Of a DNA stretch of 64,000 nt, positions 24,411 through 37,153 are shown in pieces. This DNA is from Thereva unica (lineage: Eukaryota > Arthropoda > Insecta > Diptera > Therevidae), in NCBI GenBank assembly GCA_949987705.1, contig OX465284.1, positions 106,995,163 to 107,059,162 of the forward strand. The letters run 5' to 3'. Under the pieces are notes generated by a model. That model saw only the letters and a list, made by a program, of their open reading frames with translations, was not told the origin of the DNA and did not search any database. A program made the translations under genes and the position numbers. Positions within the stretch are counted from its first letter, which is position 1, and every line of letters starts with the position of its first letter.

Positions 24411-26005
24411 TCAAGAAACACAATTCAAAACAATCAAAATATGCTCCACTCACAAAATACGATCTAATGGTTCAAGTCTTTACTAAAACAAACGAAAAAT
24501 TACTCACAATGAAAAAGCTTTCGGTTTGTGCTCTAGATGAAAATATTTGCCTTTGACACCCAAGACGCAAACTTTTACTGAAAAAGAAAAGAAATGTGCC
24601 AAAGTTACCTTAACGAATTTATGTGGAAAAAAGCGACGGAACCTTTAAGCTTATTTATTTATTAAATTTTAAACCAGACAAGTCAGTGTTTTTGATGGGT
24701 TTTTTAAAGATAAATTGTTTCTAGACATTTTTCTTATTAAATATAAAATTCTTATTAAAAATTAAAAAGAAAATTTGACACATGACTAAAGCAAGAATTA
24801 TGACTGAGTTTATTAAGTAGGTATTAAGGTATTAATGAAGTTTCAAAGAAAAAGAGAGTCTGGAGATTTCTAAGCATAGGCCCATCTTTTATTTCAAAAA
24901 CAAACAAACAAGATAACTTTTCTCATGAATATTTTAATTATTAATATAATTTCAAAATAAATCTTAACCTTCCATCGTGCAAAATAAAATAAATTCCTTT
25001 AAATCCTTGGCAGAATAAAAAGGGGCAAGATTAAACCCAGACATATTTCAATCTCAACAAGCATTAAAAAATATATATGTATGTACATATATATTCCTTT
25101 GCTTCATTTTTCAGGACAAAATTATTAAGATTAGTAACAAATGTTCCCAATGTAATTATTCATGACAATGTAAGCCATCGCAAAACGTTATACGCTACTG
25201 TAACCGTGCAGTCCTTACACACACACCGGCCATGATGAATAACTTCAATATTTTAACAGTCATAGCCATCTGGGGGCATGGTATTAAAAAGCTTCTGGAA
25301 ATTCTATTTGATTTGTGAATATCAAAGGATTCTCATTATGATAACGTAATGGCTTAACACACATACATACATATACATAAAAAATATTCTTTTAATTATA
25401 TGATGTTCTTTTAGAAAAAAATATTATGATAAAAAATACATGCGTAGTGCGAGAAGGAAAATAGTAATGAAGTTCTGTAGCATAAATTAAATTTTTTTTG
25501 TCGTCGTCGTCAGGACGAAGCTTGCTAAGCAGATTACTCGTGTTATATTTAGATTTGTATGGATATTCTGGGTTCTGTAAGGATATAGTAGAAACATATC
25601 GTGATTACTTTGGGACTATACTATTAAAAAGTACGGGGGATTTTGCTTTTGGATTGTGGAAAGTACATTAAAGGTGGTGGAGCTGCTGGAAAGCATGCAA
25701 GGCTTAAGAGTGATTTATGCGACACTAACACGAATATTTTTGTTGTTTAAAAGAGTTATATAGACATTAGTATAGTATACAAACATGTGGGCAGAAAAAA
25801 TTGAAAAGCAATTTAAAAAAACATGCAACAAGATTTGTTTAAACAACAAGATTTGTTTCGTCACACCAATAAGAGTTTTTTAGGCAATTTAAACTAAACC
25901 TAATTCTTTTCCATTCTTTGATAGTTTTGTATCTAATGAGTCATTTATCAAAAATTTTGTTACTAGTGGAATCAGACAAAGATCTAAAGTGGTGGTAACC
26001 GATAC
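24411..26005. other. Non-coding AT-rich stretch
   Basis: Poly-A/T-rich sequence without supported coding or bounded repeats. Confidence 0.5.
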
Positions 26006-26213
26006 CAGTGGTGGGCAACAGTCGACTGTTCCAGAGCATCAAAAAGTCTCTCTTCATTAACAGAACGAAAGCTCCTTTTCAGAGACACCAAAAAGCTCTT
26101 TTTCAGAGCACCAAAAAGCTCTTTTTCAGAGCATCAAAAAGCTCGTAATAGGAGGGCTCTGAACGGCTTTGTTAACTTGTTTAGATCTCAAGAGCTGCCG
26201 TTGCCCACCACTG
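26006..26213. mobile_element. 208-bp hAT-like MITE with internal tandem repeat
   Basis: The left end CAGTGGTGGGCAACAG and the right end, reversed as CAGTGGTGGGCAACGG, form terminal inverted repeats of the hAT type (CAG...CTG). Internally a unit of about 23 bp, CAGAGCACCAAAAAGCTCTT plus T(s), is repeated about four times at 26033..26145. Target duplication is not exact (ACCGATAC against GGATAGAT). Confidence 0.65.
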
Positions 26214-26770
26214 GGATAGATTCTAAACGAGGTCGTAAGGACAATAAAAGGGGCGTAAGAATAAGAAAATAAATTATACCTGGACTACCATACCCGAGGT
26301 TGAATAGAATCTGGTAGAGTAAATTTGCGTGTGGGCATTTCTTTTCCACTAAAGCTTGCTGTTCGATTCGATAGAGAAGGGTTCTATCACTTAGCTTTAG
26401 CTTTCCACTTCCACTTGACCCCCCAAGCAAGAAAGAATTCGATGCCCCTGTTATTTGCATTAGGCAGGCGTAGAAGATCATGGCATGTCTTAAGCTTGAA
26501 TTATAGAAAGCATAAGAGGGGTTCAGAGTATGGTCATGATTGACGTTATTCACTTCTTCCAAAACACCGACTGGGATTTGTGCTTCCGCAGTAAAAACGC
26601 CAACTAGAATGGCTAGAAAGGGAACTCTTCATTGTAAGGACAAATCTATACCAAAGTTTAGAGTTTTTTGCTATACTTTGTTAAGGTGTCATACTCTACC
26701 AAAAGCAGTGGAGTATCTAGATCAACCAAGCAAGACTTACCGGAGCTTTGAATACTTTGGTTGACGTGCG

Positions 26771-27142
26771 CTATTGAAAATGCAAGAGAGCTCTGGAAAG
26801 AATTGTTGAAGTCACCTTTATTCTATAGGGTCTGTTCATGTTCAAGTTTTTCCAAGTGCCTGGATAAACTCCGGAGAAGTGTAATGGAGTAGAGAGTTTG
26901 CGCAAAGATTCATCTCGAGGTAGAGTGCATTTCCTTAGGACCATAGGGAGTATGTCGTCGGGTCCATTGTAATTATTGTCTTTGAGACACCGAACGAGAG
27001 AGTTCTGAGGAAAATTCGGTGATATATTCGGTGGCGGAGTAGCAGTGTCTGAGATGCATCCGAGACGTATAGAGATCCGAATAATTCTAATTCTGGAATA
27101 AAGCTTGTTGTCTGACGTTGTACTCAATGATAGAACCATCAA
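26771..27142 (-). pseudogene. Jockey/CR1-like reverse transcriptase N-terminal fragment
   Basis: The minus-strand frame contains NYNGPDDILPMVLRKCTLPR followed by HFSGVYPGTWK. It matches the reverse-transcriptase entry segment 'GPD.IP..FLK.C...L......SGVFP..WK' of jockey/CR1 elements. Catalytic motifs are absent from the frame. The fragment is diverged and presumably dead. Confidence 0.55.
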
Positions 27143-27444
27143 CAGGAACGGCAGAGTTGGCGTTTTTACTACGGAAACACAATCCGTATCGGTGTTTTGG
27201 AAGGAGCGAATAACGTACAGCCAGTTTCTCTATAATGCCAAACAGTTCTTTTTGGAGGAGAGAAATTAACGCTAATTGGCAGTGGCTCTGGGATTGGTGT
27301 TACAATGGGGAGTGATATGCAAGCTTATGGCAGATCCTCGGATATGACGCCTCCGATCTCTCATTCCTAATGTCCTACTACGTGATAATGCTGTAGTACT
27401 CTTCTGCTCTCATTGAAGGCTCTGGGCTTTTACACAAAAAAGGA

Positions 27445-27461
27445 GCCCACCGCTGCCACCA
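27445..27461 (-). mobile_element. tRNA-Leu primer-binding site (LTR element remnant)
   Basis: On the minus strand it reads TGGTGGCAGCGGTGGGC, followed by a TTTGTGTAAAAGCCCAGAGCC leader. That is the same leader pattern as at 6339, so the element belongs to the same family. The LTR side lies at 27462 and beyond. Confidence 0.6.
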
Positions 27462-27717
27462 ATATTTTGTCGTACGGATTTTCCGTATTCCACTGGGAGA
27501 TGTTCGCGTCTGCAAGCTTGCGATAAGGAGAACTAGTCTGCCCTCATGCTACACCGGCACTTAGTTTTTGACGTGACAACGTCTATTAAAACGATGAACG
27601 CCGGCTGCATGCACGAAAAATGATGACTCATTGTCCCGTTATGTCCCGTTATGTCCCGTTATCTCCCGAAGTAATTTTAAAAAATTGATCGTAGTAATCT
27701 TAAAAATTTGATTAAAA

Positions 27718-28164
27718 TTGTCAATATTAATTAGATTAAATTATTGTCAAATTGTCAACAATAAGCAAAGCAAGCCAAACACTCTGTCTCCTAACTGGGT
27801 GCCGGTGTATAAGAAAATAGTGAACATTACACTGACGAAAACCGTGAAATGCAAACGAAAACAGTTTCCTTGCGTTCCTGCTTGTGCTATTACCATTCAC
27901 AAGTCGCAAGGTGGGACGTTTACTGTTATTATCTATAATATAAAAATAAGTCGGGTTTTCCTTCCAGACGCTATAATTAGAGAACGCACGATCCGATTTC
28001 CACGGTTTTGCATTCGTTGGAAAGGTCTCGGGCTCCGTGAGGTTTATAGCAAAAAAATTTCAAAAGCAGGCGCTTGGTCCATAGCAGCCATCTCAAGAGG
28101 GCGGATTACCATTTTCTTTACAACCCCTCGACATGGATATCAAATGAAAGGTTATGGTAAGTAG
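27718..28164 (+). pseudogene. Helitron Pif1-like helicase C-terminal remnant
   Basis: Residues about 48-68 read [21 protein letters not shown]. This is the late motif of Pif1/Helitron helicases (RQFP..PA.A.TI.KSQG.T). The upstream Walker motifs and the Rep nuclease are absent. From about 28076 the frame runs into the satellite array, so the C-terminus is not natural. I read it as a decayed Helitron helicase end. Confidence 0.65.
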
Positions 28165-29312
28165 AACACCAAAAGCAATATAGTATACTCAATATATCGT
28201 TTGGTCCATGGCAGTCATCACAAGAGAGCAGATGACCATTTTCTTCACAACCCATTCGAAATGGGTATCCAATGAAAGAGTATGATAAGTAGAACAATAT
28301 AAGCAATATAGTATACTCAATATGTCGCTTGGTCCATAGCGGCCACCTCAAGAATGCGGATTACCATTTTCTTCACAACACCTTCGACATGGATATCGAA
28401 TGAAAGAGTATGATAAGTAGAACACCATAGGCAATAAAGTATACTCAATATATCGTTTGGTCCATGGCGATCATCTCAAGGGGCCTCGGTAGTCTAGAGG
28501 TAAGGCGCCTGACTGCTATCCCCAGAGGTCCCACATAAAAAAAAAAAAAAAAAAAAAAAGCGGGCGGATTTCCATTTTCTTCACAACCCCTTCGAGATGG
28601 GTATCAAATGAGAGAGTATGATAAGTAGAACACATAAGCAATATAGTATACTCAATATATATCGTTTGGTCCATAGCGGCCATCTCCAGAGGTTGGATTA
28701 CCGATATTTTCACACCTCTCGATATGGATTTCAAATGAAAGGGTATGATAAGTAGAACACCATAAGCAATATAGTATACTCAATATATCGTTTGGTCCAT
28801 GGCGGTCATCTCAAGAGGGAAGGTGATCATTTTCTTCACTCCCCCCTCGACATTGGTATCAAATGAAAGGGCATTATAAGAAGAATGCCATAGACCATGT
28901 CTTTAGATTCATGGCGGCCATCTCAAGAGGGCGGATTGCGATTTTCTTCACAACACCCGAGACATGGGTATCAAATGAAAGGCTATGAAAAGTAGAACAC
29001 CATAAGCAATATAGTATACTCAATTTATAATTTGGTCCATGGCGGCCATCTCAAAAGGGCGGTTTACCATTTTCTTCACAACTCCTTCTAGATGGGTATC
29101 AAATGAGAGAGTATGATAAGTAGAACACCATATGCAATATAGTATACTCAATATATCGTTTGGTCCATAGCGGCCATCTCAAGAGTGCGGATTAATATTT
29201 TCTTCACAACCCCTTCGACATGGGTATCAAATGAAAGAGTATGATAAGTAGAACACCATAGGCAATATAGTATACTCAATATATCATTTGGCCCATGGCG
29301 GTCATCTCCCGA
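28070..29312. repeat. 128-bp satellite array, about ten copies
   Basis: The GGTCCAT anchor recurs at 28076, 28203, 28331, 28459, 28668, 28794, (about 28917), 29034, 29162 and 29290, a spacing of 126-128 bp apart from one 209-bp interval. Each unit contains CCATCTCAAGAGGGCGGATT, CATTTTCTTCACAACCCCTT, ATCAAATGAAAGAGTATGAT and a TATAGTATACTCAATATATC end. The long interval is explained by the SINE at 28481. Confidence 0.9.
28481..28560 (+). mobile_element. Truncated tRNA-derived SINE with poly-A, inside a satellite unit
   Basis: About 80 bp that breaks one satellite unit. It reads CGGTAGTCTAGAGGTAAGGC (tRNA A-box-like), then GCCTGACTGCTATCCCCAGAGG, CCCACAT and a run of about 22 A. Satellite sequence (GCGGGCGGATTTCCATTTTC) resumes directly after. 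It is closely similar to the first half of the element at 50609 but lacks the B box. Confidence 0.7.
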
Positions 29313-29564
29313 AATCAATTTTCCCAGATTTGTTCTTTTTTCACTATAGCTTTTTCCTATCGCAGACTGTGTCCTCATAATCTTATTTTATTGAAAGGCG
29401 TTGCAACGCACGCGGGTTTTTGCTAGTTTAATATAAATGATTCAAGTTTATTCATAAAAGTATGCAATCATTTCATCAATGTTTTCTCATGACGTTGTCA
29501 CGTTAAACTATCGTCCGTAAACCCTCTTTACAGACAACAAATTTTTTTTTACACAATTAAATGA

Positions 29565-29581
29565 TCTCACCGCTGCCACCA
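29565..29581 (-). mobile_element. tRNA-Leu primer-binding site (LTR element remnant)
   Basis: The minus strand reads TGGTGGCAGCGGTGAGA followed by TCATTTAATTGTGTAAAA, the same leader as at 6339 and 6500. The adjoining LTR end (ATAAGGCAAATCCTTACCGC on the minus strand) also matches the plus-strand LTR end before 6500. Confidence 0.65.
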
Positions 29582-29599
29582 AGTTTTTGTGCGGTAAGG

Positions 29600-32500
29600 A
29601 TTTGCCTTATTCTAATAGAACTTGTGCACGCCTTCAGGCTTTGCTTTGAATTGGACGAATCTGAACGTAATACCTTACCAAAATAAGTAATGCCGATCAC
29701 ATTAAGGCGCAAAGTCGAGTAGTAAGTTTAGCTCGAAGAATAGAAAAAGAATAAGCTAGGTTAAGAGGAGTCTTACAGATGCATGAGGATGAAGCTGTTA
29801 GCCTAACATTTGAGCTCTTGGATGTTGTTTAAGCTTATTTTTTTTAACAACGATCTGAGACAAAGATATAAACGTCGATATTAGCGGAAGACAGACAGCC
29901 TTGTCGAAGTGTTCTACCTCCTGAAGCAAGTAAGTCCATCCACACGCTTTTCCACATATTCCATCTCACATAATTGCTAACAATAAACAAAAAAAATGTA
30001 CAATTCCCATTATGAATATCCTTCTACATCCAATCGCATATCCTTAAGTGATATAAACCACCACATAATACAGCCACTTCCACTCAATTCATTGCCTCTA
30101 ACTAAAGCCGCAAAAATCTCCTTCAACAAATGTCATCTCATTCCATAAAAATTACCATCATAAGCTTACATTTAAGTAGCTGAGATACAAAAAAAAAGCA
30201 AACGAAAAAAAACACTGCTAAATCTCTTGATATCCCTCGCAGCAATAAAAAATAGAGGAATAAATGCGTAATCCGTATGAAATTTACATTTTAAGAAACA
30301 ACTTGACAACAATCCTCCGCCACACGAAACACACCCCCCGGATTTTAGTCGCTGTCGCAACAAAAATGTTTAGGAGCAAGGACATCTCACACGTCGTCCT
30401 TTATGAAGATGTTCCTCTGTGGTGTGCTTTGTGTGTATATATGTCCTAATGTCAAAACGTTTTGCATATACTTAAAATCGCGCTCTCAAATGTTTAAGAA
30501 AATTTAAATTTCACTTTAAGCCGCCGTTGTTGTATATATGAGTATGTGAGGAGTGAGTGAGGATAGTATGTACGAGTGAGTATAGTCTGGAGTAGTATGG
30601 CACAGACCACTTTGAAGCATGCATATTTTGTCTTTGGTGTATACCACTTACCCCTGCCCCCCCACTATTGAAGTGATCCCTTTTATTTTCAACTACGGGA
30701 AAGGATCATACATTATATCTTGTTGTTGCTTTCGTTGTTAATGGCTGAAAGAAGGAAATTTATTTCGCTTAAGAGCACACTTCTTTTCACAAAAGTTTCT
30801 ACATGGTTGGATGTAAAATTGTGTGCTCTACGACGGCATATATGTATATATCCACCTTCTCCTCTTGTTGACAGTTTTTTTTTCACTTTCATGATACAAC
30901 ACAAAGGGCTTAAGGTTGTTTATGTTGTTAAAGGCATAAAATTTCATTCTTTAAGAAACTATGTTTAACTATAAGCAACGGGGGAAAAGTTAGTCTAGTG
31001 AAGAGAGAAGCTACTCTTTCCCCTTTCTTATTTTCTTTTTTTCCTGTTTGTTTGTCTTACGTCTAGAAGATTGGTGTGGAACAAAAACTTTTTGCACAAA
31101 CTCGACCAACTGCTTTAAAAACTTCTTAAAGAAAACTTTGTGGTTCTATAAGAACTTGGCTAAGCATTAAGAATATCTGCATCTCTCCTAAGTAATTAGC
31201 AGAAGGGATGAAGCTGATTGAAAGAGAATTCAACTTTCTTTTTTTTTATCCTCTTCAAGCATTTAATCAATTTCTCGTTTAATTCGATTAAGGAATAAAA
31301 AGCACTCTTCCGGTTAATAGACAATGGACAAGAAAGCTACCGTGAATTGAATAAATCTAAGAGGGAATGGAAAATCCAGGAGACTAAGTCTTCTCGGACG
31401 TTAAAGCTATTGCGGACATTAAATTTCTCTTCTCGAAAGCTTACCAGTGGTATATATAGTGGCAAGGAATGAATCTGGCCCCCAGAAACACACCTGCCCA
31501 TTTTTGTTTTATTTTTTTTTTCTTCTCATTCTTCTTGTTCTTCTTATTCAATTTCACTGGGCATCCTGGGGGTTGGTTCCGTCGTTCAACCTCCTCTAGA
31601 GGAAAAAGCTTTTTATTCTCTCTCAACTACGTGGGTGCATTGTTCAGTGACCGGAAAATCGCATTACATTCAGCTGATGTTGTCTGCTATTTTTCAATTC
31701 TCCTATGCTCCTTCTAGAGAGGATATAAAGCAACTCACTCAAGTGAATTTTCTTTTACGTGCACACAGCCATTCCGTGTTGTGCCCATCTATCGTACGCC
31801 CCCTTGGCCATGAGAGAGTGTGTATTTCAGGTGTATTGCTTTTACAAAAAATTTTTTGTCTATTTTTAGACGTGTTTGCGCCCTTACCAGCAAAACAATA
31901 TGTAAAAATTACTTAAATTAAAATAAAAATGTTTTTTTATGCAGCGGAATTCGTTGAAGTAAATTTCGGTATTTGCATTTCGAGTTAATAAAAATTTTTG
32001 TTTATCAAGTCACGACCCTAGTTAACATAGCTTTTATGCAGAATGGAGAATCAACAGGTAGCACACTCGATGAAAATAAAATGTATGTAAAAAATATTTA
32101 GAAGGTGCGACTTGTCTGCAATAAAATTTCATATATCGCTCGACAACATACTATTGACATCTTATTTATCTAAAAACTATAATTAACATAATTTTTCCAC
32201 ATTTTTTAAAATTATTAATAATTCTTTCTATAAAAAAATGTGCATAATCTAATCTTTTAATGGACTTAGCGCCACTGTGGACCAGTTATTTCTATTTTCA
32301 TACTTCTAGGAGCATTTTTTAAATGTCAATTAGTTTTGCATACTTTTAGGGGCATTTTAATTTTCGTTGTTAATATTTAGTTTTGCATACTTTTAGGATT
32401 TGTTTTAATTTTATATTTTTAAAGTATATAAGAAATGTATATTTCTATAGTATAAATGCGGGGATTTCAGAATTATAACTTTTTCTTGTACTTATACCAT

Positions 32501-33040
32501 ACCCATCTTCCAGTGTTCCATGCATGTAAAGACAAGGTAAGCCAGATGTTGTTTTTTTAAATACATAAATGATTTATTAAGGCCAGAACTTGAAAAGTAT
32601 GACTAGTCAGGGTTAATTTCGCACAGCAAATTTCTACTCCAACCAATCCAACTCCTCGGAGAATTGTGGCACTATGATAAAGCTAATTAACAAGCTGAAC
32701 CTTTTTGGTTTCTTACAAGTTGCTGACTGGTATCTGTGTTTTCAGAATAGTAAAGCAGATTTACAGACGTAAATTGGTACCATGCTTGATTATGCTGTAT
32801 CCGAACACTGCTCAATCAGGGTGCCTTCGCTTCCTACGTGGCCTTCAGGAGGTCTGAGGAGGTCATGCTCGATAAACCCGCAATCCCAAGATGTGCACAA
32901 TCGCACTGAAGGGATGAATAGGCCTGCGTGATGGACTCCGGATACCAGGCGACCTCCAGCTTATAACATAACCAAGGTAATGCGGAGGTCTGCCACAGGA
33001 GTTGGTCCTTTCTCGCTCAAGTCGTAGAGTCAATATTGAT
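29600..33040. other. Non-coding AT-rich stretch
   Basis: No gene is supported. A short motif TTAGTTTTGCATACTTTTAG recurs near 32290, 32330 and 32375 with about 50-60 bp spacing. All frames are short and lack domains. Confidence 0.5.
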
Positions 33041-33620
33041 GCATATTCTGAGGTACTCGAGTGCGGCTAGGGTGCTCTTTATTCCCAAAGGGGAGAGAAG
33101 ATCATGCAGGGATGTAAAATCCTATCGACCCTTCAGGCTGTCTTCCTTTTTCCTCAAATTGATGGAAAAGGCTTTAGGCAAGCATATTAGATTTAGACCA
33201 GCGTATGTTTCTTAAAAACGGTGCCTTAATTTGGTTTAAACCTCTGCGCAAACCCTTTGGTCTCCTTTTATACTTCTCCAGAGTTTATCCAAATTTTTGG
33301 AAATCACCTCATGTTCAGCCCTTACCCCACTAGTTACGGGAGACTGGCCTGCTTACCCTAGATATGCCCAATGCTTTTGATAGAGTACGGCTGCGCGTTC
33401 TACTGATTAAACTCTATGAAAATAGTATCGACTCAGTTTTCAATAACTGGAATAAGATTTTTGTTTCTGAACAATCAATCAAGGTATAGTGGATGGCATC
33501 GAATCTAAACTGAACCCTATCTCTACTAATGCTCTTCAGGGCTCAATTCTCAATCGTTCTTTTCTATAAATGTTCAATCCCTTTCCACACACCTCAGAAC
33601 TTTATTGATAATGATCGTTT
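33041..33620 (+). pseudogene. R1/LOA-like reverse transcriptase fragment, frameshifted
   Basis: Conceptual reading gives ARVLFIPKGERRSCRDVKSY RPFRLSSFFLKLMEKALGKH I, matching the 'W..ARV.FIPK......FRPISL.SFLLK..ERL...' entry of R1/LOA reverse transcriptases. Further on LDMPNAFDRVRLRVLLIKLY holds the first catalytic Asp motif. Frame changes and stops separate the pieces. It is a dead element. Confidence 0.6.
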
Positions 33621-33836
33621 GCGTTACTTTTATGGCTTTGATAAAGTAACATAATTACATGCCAGACTTTGCCTTCATGAAATTATGCCAAACTCTACCC
33701 AGCGAGAAAAATTAGGAGCGCTACTAAGAAGAGCGAATTTGGAGCGCTGCCAATATGCTGCAAAGAGAGCAATATTGGAGCTTTAAGAAATTGTATAGGA
33801 TGAAGAAAACCGGCAACTATGTTGGTTACCGTAAAG

Positions 33837-34399
33837 CAGGGGTTCCCAACCTTTCTGTGGTGCGGGCGCATTCGAGATTGCAAAACAAACTGGCGGGCAC
33901 AAGTCAGATTTAAAAACAACACAACACGTTGGTAGCACCTGATGATAACAGTAAGAGTTTACAACGACCGCTCGCTGTGACAACTAATATTATACTACTA
34001 TAATAATACAATAAAGACGCCGGGAAAGACATGATTGTAAGGCTTCTTTCATATTGGATGGCGGTTTGGCCGCGATTTTATTGCTTTTCGTACTAAGTAA
34101 GTCAGTTTTACTCAAAGCTACTTAGCGAGAAAAACAATAAAAATGCAACCAAATCGTGGGACCTACCCGACAAAGTTAGGGTCTAAAGGTCTAATTCGCC
34201 TGGTGGATTAGACAGATGTTTGTGTAGCCAATTTAGCGAATTTCTCACTACATCTAGCAAGATTTTTAAAATTAAAGTAACTTTTAAATTTTTTTTATTT
34301 TTAAGATTTGTTTTTCGTATTTTAGCACTTTGTCGCGGGCACAATTAAATATCTTCGTGGGCACATATGCGCCCGCGGGCACAAGGTTGGGAACCCCTG
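33837..34399. mobile_element. 563-bp non-autonomous hAT element with perfect 8-bp target duplication
   Basis: The ends are CAGGGGTTCCCAACCTT (left) and its inverted copy (right), the classic hAT-type terminal repeat. The 8-bp direct repeat CCGTAAAG lies at 33829..33836 and 34400..34407. The interior has no transposase. Sub-terminal inverted similarity includes GCGGGCGCAT against the GCCCGCGGGC region near the right end. Confidence 0.92.
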
Positions 34400-34407
34400 C
34401 CGTAAAG

Positions 34408-37153
34408 GGTACCATTAGCTTACTCAATATACCGGCTCTCGTTCAATAAAGAAAGTCAAGCAGCTAGGCTGTGATTAGTACATAGTTAGGGGACTGCTTG
34501 TTAAAACAGCTATCGACATTCATGTTTGGAGGAACGAGAAAAGCCAATTGCAAAAGGTGAACAAAAATATAAAGCTTTTCGATACCGCAGATCATACTAA
34601 AGTATTCACATACTTTTTAAAGGAGAACCGCGAATTGCAACGCAGAGTAGACTTGTGCGAGGGCACAGAAAATGTTTGACACGTGTTACTTACACATTTT
34701 TTTCCAAAATGGCCTTAAAGAATTCGGAGACATTACTCCACACATCGTACTGGAGAACTTCGGCAAGAAATTGAAAAGAATTGCGCTGTACCGCCATTGG
34801 AAGAAGAAGAATAGAGAATGATGAAAAATATCGAACATTGCAGGTCCGCACCTACCCTGGTGAGCTCGTGCGTTTTCTTATTGGGCCACCTTACAACGCT
34901 GCCAGAAAATTATGGAGGTGGAGGACACTAGTTGACCTTGACACTGCATTCAAGGTCATAACCTATAGAGAATTAGAAGGGTTTAGGAGACACCTACAGG
35001 TTCTGTCTCGAGAGGTCTGGCCTTCACGCTATTTAGGTAGACTACTGATTCTGTTCAAATAGTTCGGTCTACAAATATGAGGTAGCGTGATACTAAGAGG
35101 GGTGGAGTACAAGTAAAAGCACTTAAACCAGCAATGTCGGAAACTGTGAATAAGAATCTTTGATTGTGTTTAAAGCATTGCAAAGAGCATCATTGATTGT
35201 CATTAGTATTTCTCACTGAATAATCCTACAAAAAAGCAATTTATTCCCCACATACATTTTCTGAACACACTCCAATATAAACCACCAACAACGTGAATTT
35301 TGAAAGCAGTATAAAAAAGACAAAATCAAATCGATAAAGCTTCTTCTGAACGTAATTACCACTCATTGTCGGCGGCCTACCACTTCACTTTTCTTCGTCT
35401 TATTCACAGAATTCACTTATTCTTGTTCGAAATCCCACTCCCGGGGAAAGTATTCCCTCATCATCGGGTTGAATTGGCACTAGAACATCTCTCCCCGTGG
35501 ATCTCTAGGTGCGCTATGTGGCTCCTTTCTGGGCTGGTTGGTGGTTGTGGGCAACAAGGAGGAGGGCGTTTGACTGGAAGAAAAACCGTAGCCGAGAATC
35601 AAAGATGATAGAAATTTTTATTATCAATTTTCCCTTTTTCACCAGGGGAGGGAAAAGCAAATTGGATCGCAGTTTTATGGAATACCTGATTATTATTATG
35701 GGGATGCAGGACTTGCGAGCTCTTATAGTATTTCTATTCAGCCCAGGTCTCTCTTGTCGTTATGGCACATTTACGTTTGATTTACAATAATTCATGCAAT
35801 AAAAGGTGCTCCTTTTAGGGAAAGAACATAGCCATTATTAGGAATAATGAGCAGGGATTCTCGGTGTATACGTACATACGTACATATATATATATTTTTT
35901 TATTCCAGGTATAGCCTAATATTTTATTGACTTTCGAGATTTACTGGTGAAATTATTCAACTATGAAGTAATTTGCTGATTGCGCCACGGTTAAATGGAT
36001 GGGAAGAAGTCGATTTTATCGGATTTTCTTCTTAATTTTATTTTTTTTCTCCTGTTCCAAGTTGAATTTTCATTAAATTTCTTTTGTATATAATTCATAT
36101 ATAAAAAAAAGATTTTTTACCTTTGTAATTCTGATTTGTGATCCCCGGGATTTTATTATATAACCGGATTCAGAGAAAAAGAGAAAATGCAGACAGTTTT
36201 CCATTATTCATGTCATGTCCTCCTTTGGATGGATAAATTTTAATTTTTATAGAGATCCTTGAGGAATTTATTGCATCAAAAAGTCCCTTTTTCAGCATAA
36301 AGCACAAAGGGCGGATTTTTGTTCCTTTTGTTTCTTCCATTTGAAAATCGTAAAGAGATTTCTAGGATTTGCAATTCGCAGCTCGTTTCGGATATATGTA
36401 TGTATATCAGAAAAATCTTCCTCATTTTTTTCTACTGTATTTTTAGTACTGGCTGTAGTTCAAGACTTTGAGGTATGTACTATGAATATTTTTCTAGGCT
36501 CTATGTCCCACATGTGTGTTGTCTCTTTAATTATGTTGACAACTCATAATGTTGTGCCCATCTCAACTGAAAAATATTTACATTATGTTGTGCACTTAAC
36601 ATAATGAACACAGAGGGGACGAAAGCTAGATACACATTGTAACGATGAAAGGTAATTTTCACCCGGAAAAGGGGGACAATTGTTAATGATAGATAGACGC
36701 TGGCGGAGGGGGGGGGGGTGTATTTTAAGGGTGTTCGAAAACAGCCTTCAATTTTGATAACTCAAACTGATATGACATAATGACTGGAAATAAATTAAGC
36801 TTTTAACAAATTAAGTCAATTTTTGAAGAGTATTTACGAAGTTTTGTGTTTAAAGGGTGTGTGTTTTGTATTTTTGGACACTTATCATGTTTCATTAGGG
36901 GATTATGATGAAAATACTGAAGGGAAATTTCCTGTATGTAAAGGTCCAAGCTTAGGAGTCGCTCTTTATGTTGCAAGTTCGTTTTGTCGTCGACTGTAGA
37001 AAGTAGACCGAAAGTTGGAAATCCTTAAAACGAATTCCTAAAACCAAGCCTGCTCAAGGGATACAATCTATTCTCATACATTAAACGAACTCATTTTTGG
37101 AATCCTGTGATCTACGCTGAGAGATCAGTTAGCACGTACAAGTCAAAAAAGAT
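34408..37153. other. Non-coding stretch
   Basis: Frames at 34781, 35366 and 36341 are short and have no domain or splice context. Poly-T and a G run (about 36708..36717) are present. I recognised nothing else. Confidence 0.45.

Larger units (their letters stand above)
27600..29426 (+). mobile_element. Helitron-like element with internal satellite; 3' terminus defined
   Basis: The right end is TTTTTGCTAG at 29417..29426. It is preceded by a perfect 12-bp palindrome GCGTTGCAACGC at 29398..29409, the hairpin-then-CTRR layout of Helitron 3' ends, and is followed by T. The left part carries a helicase C-terminal remnant (27718..27990). An 11-bp GTCCCGTTATG/ATGTCCCGTTA repeat at about 27630..27665 may mark a subterminal region. 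The 5' end is not located. Ten 128-bp satellite units fill the space between the helicase remnant and the 3' hairpin. Confidence 0.65.
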
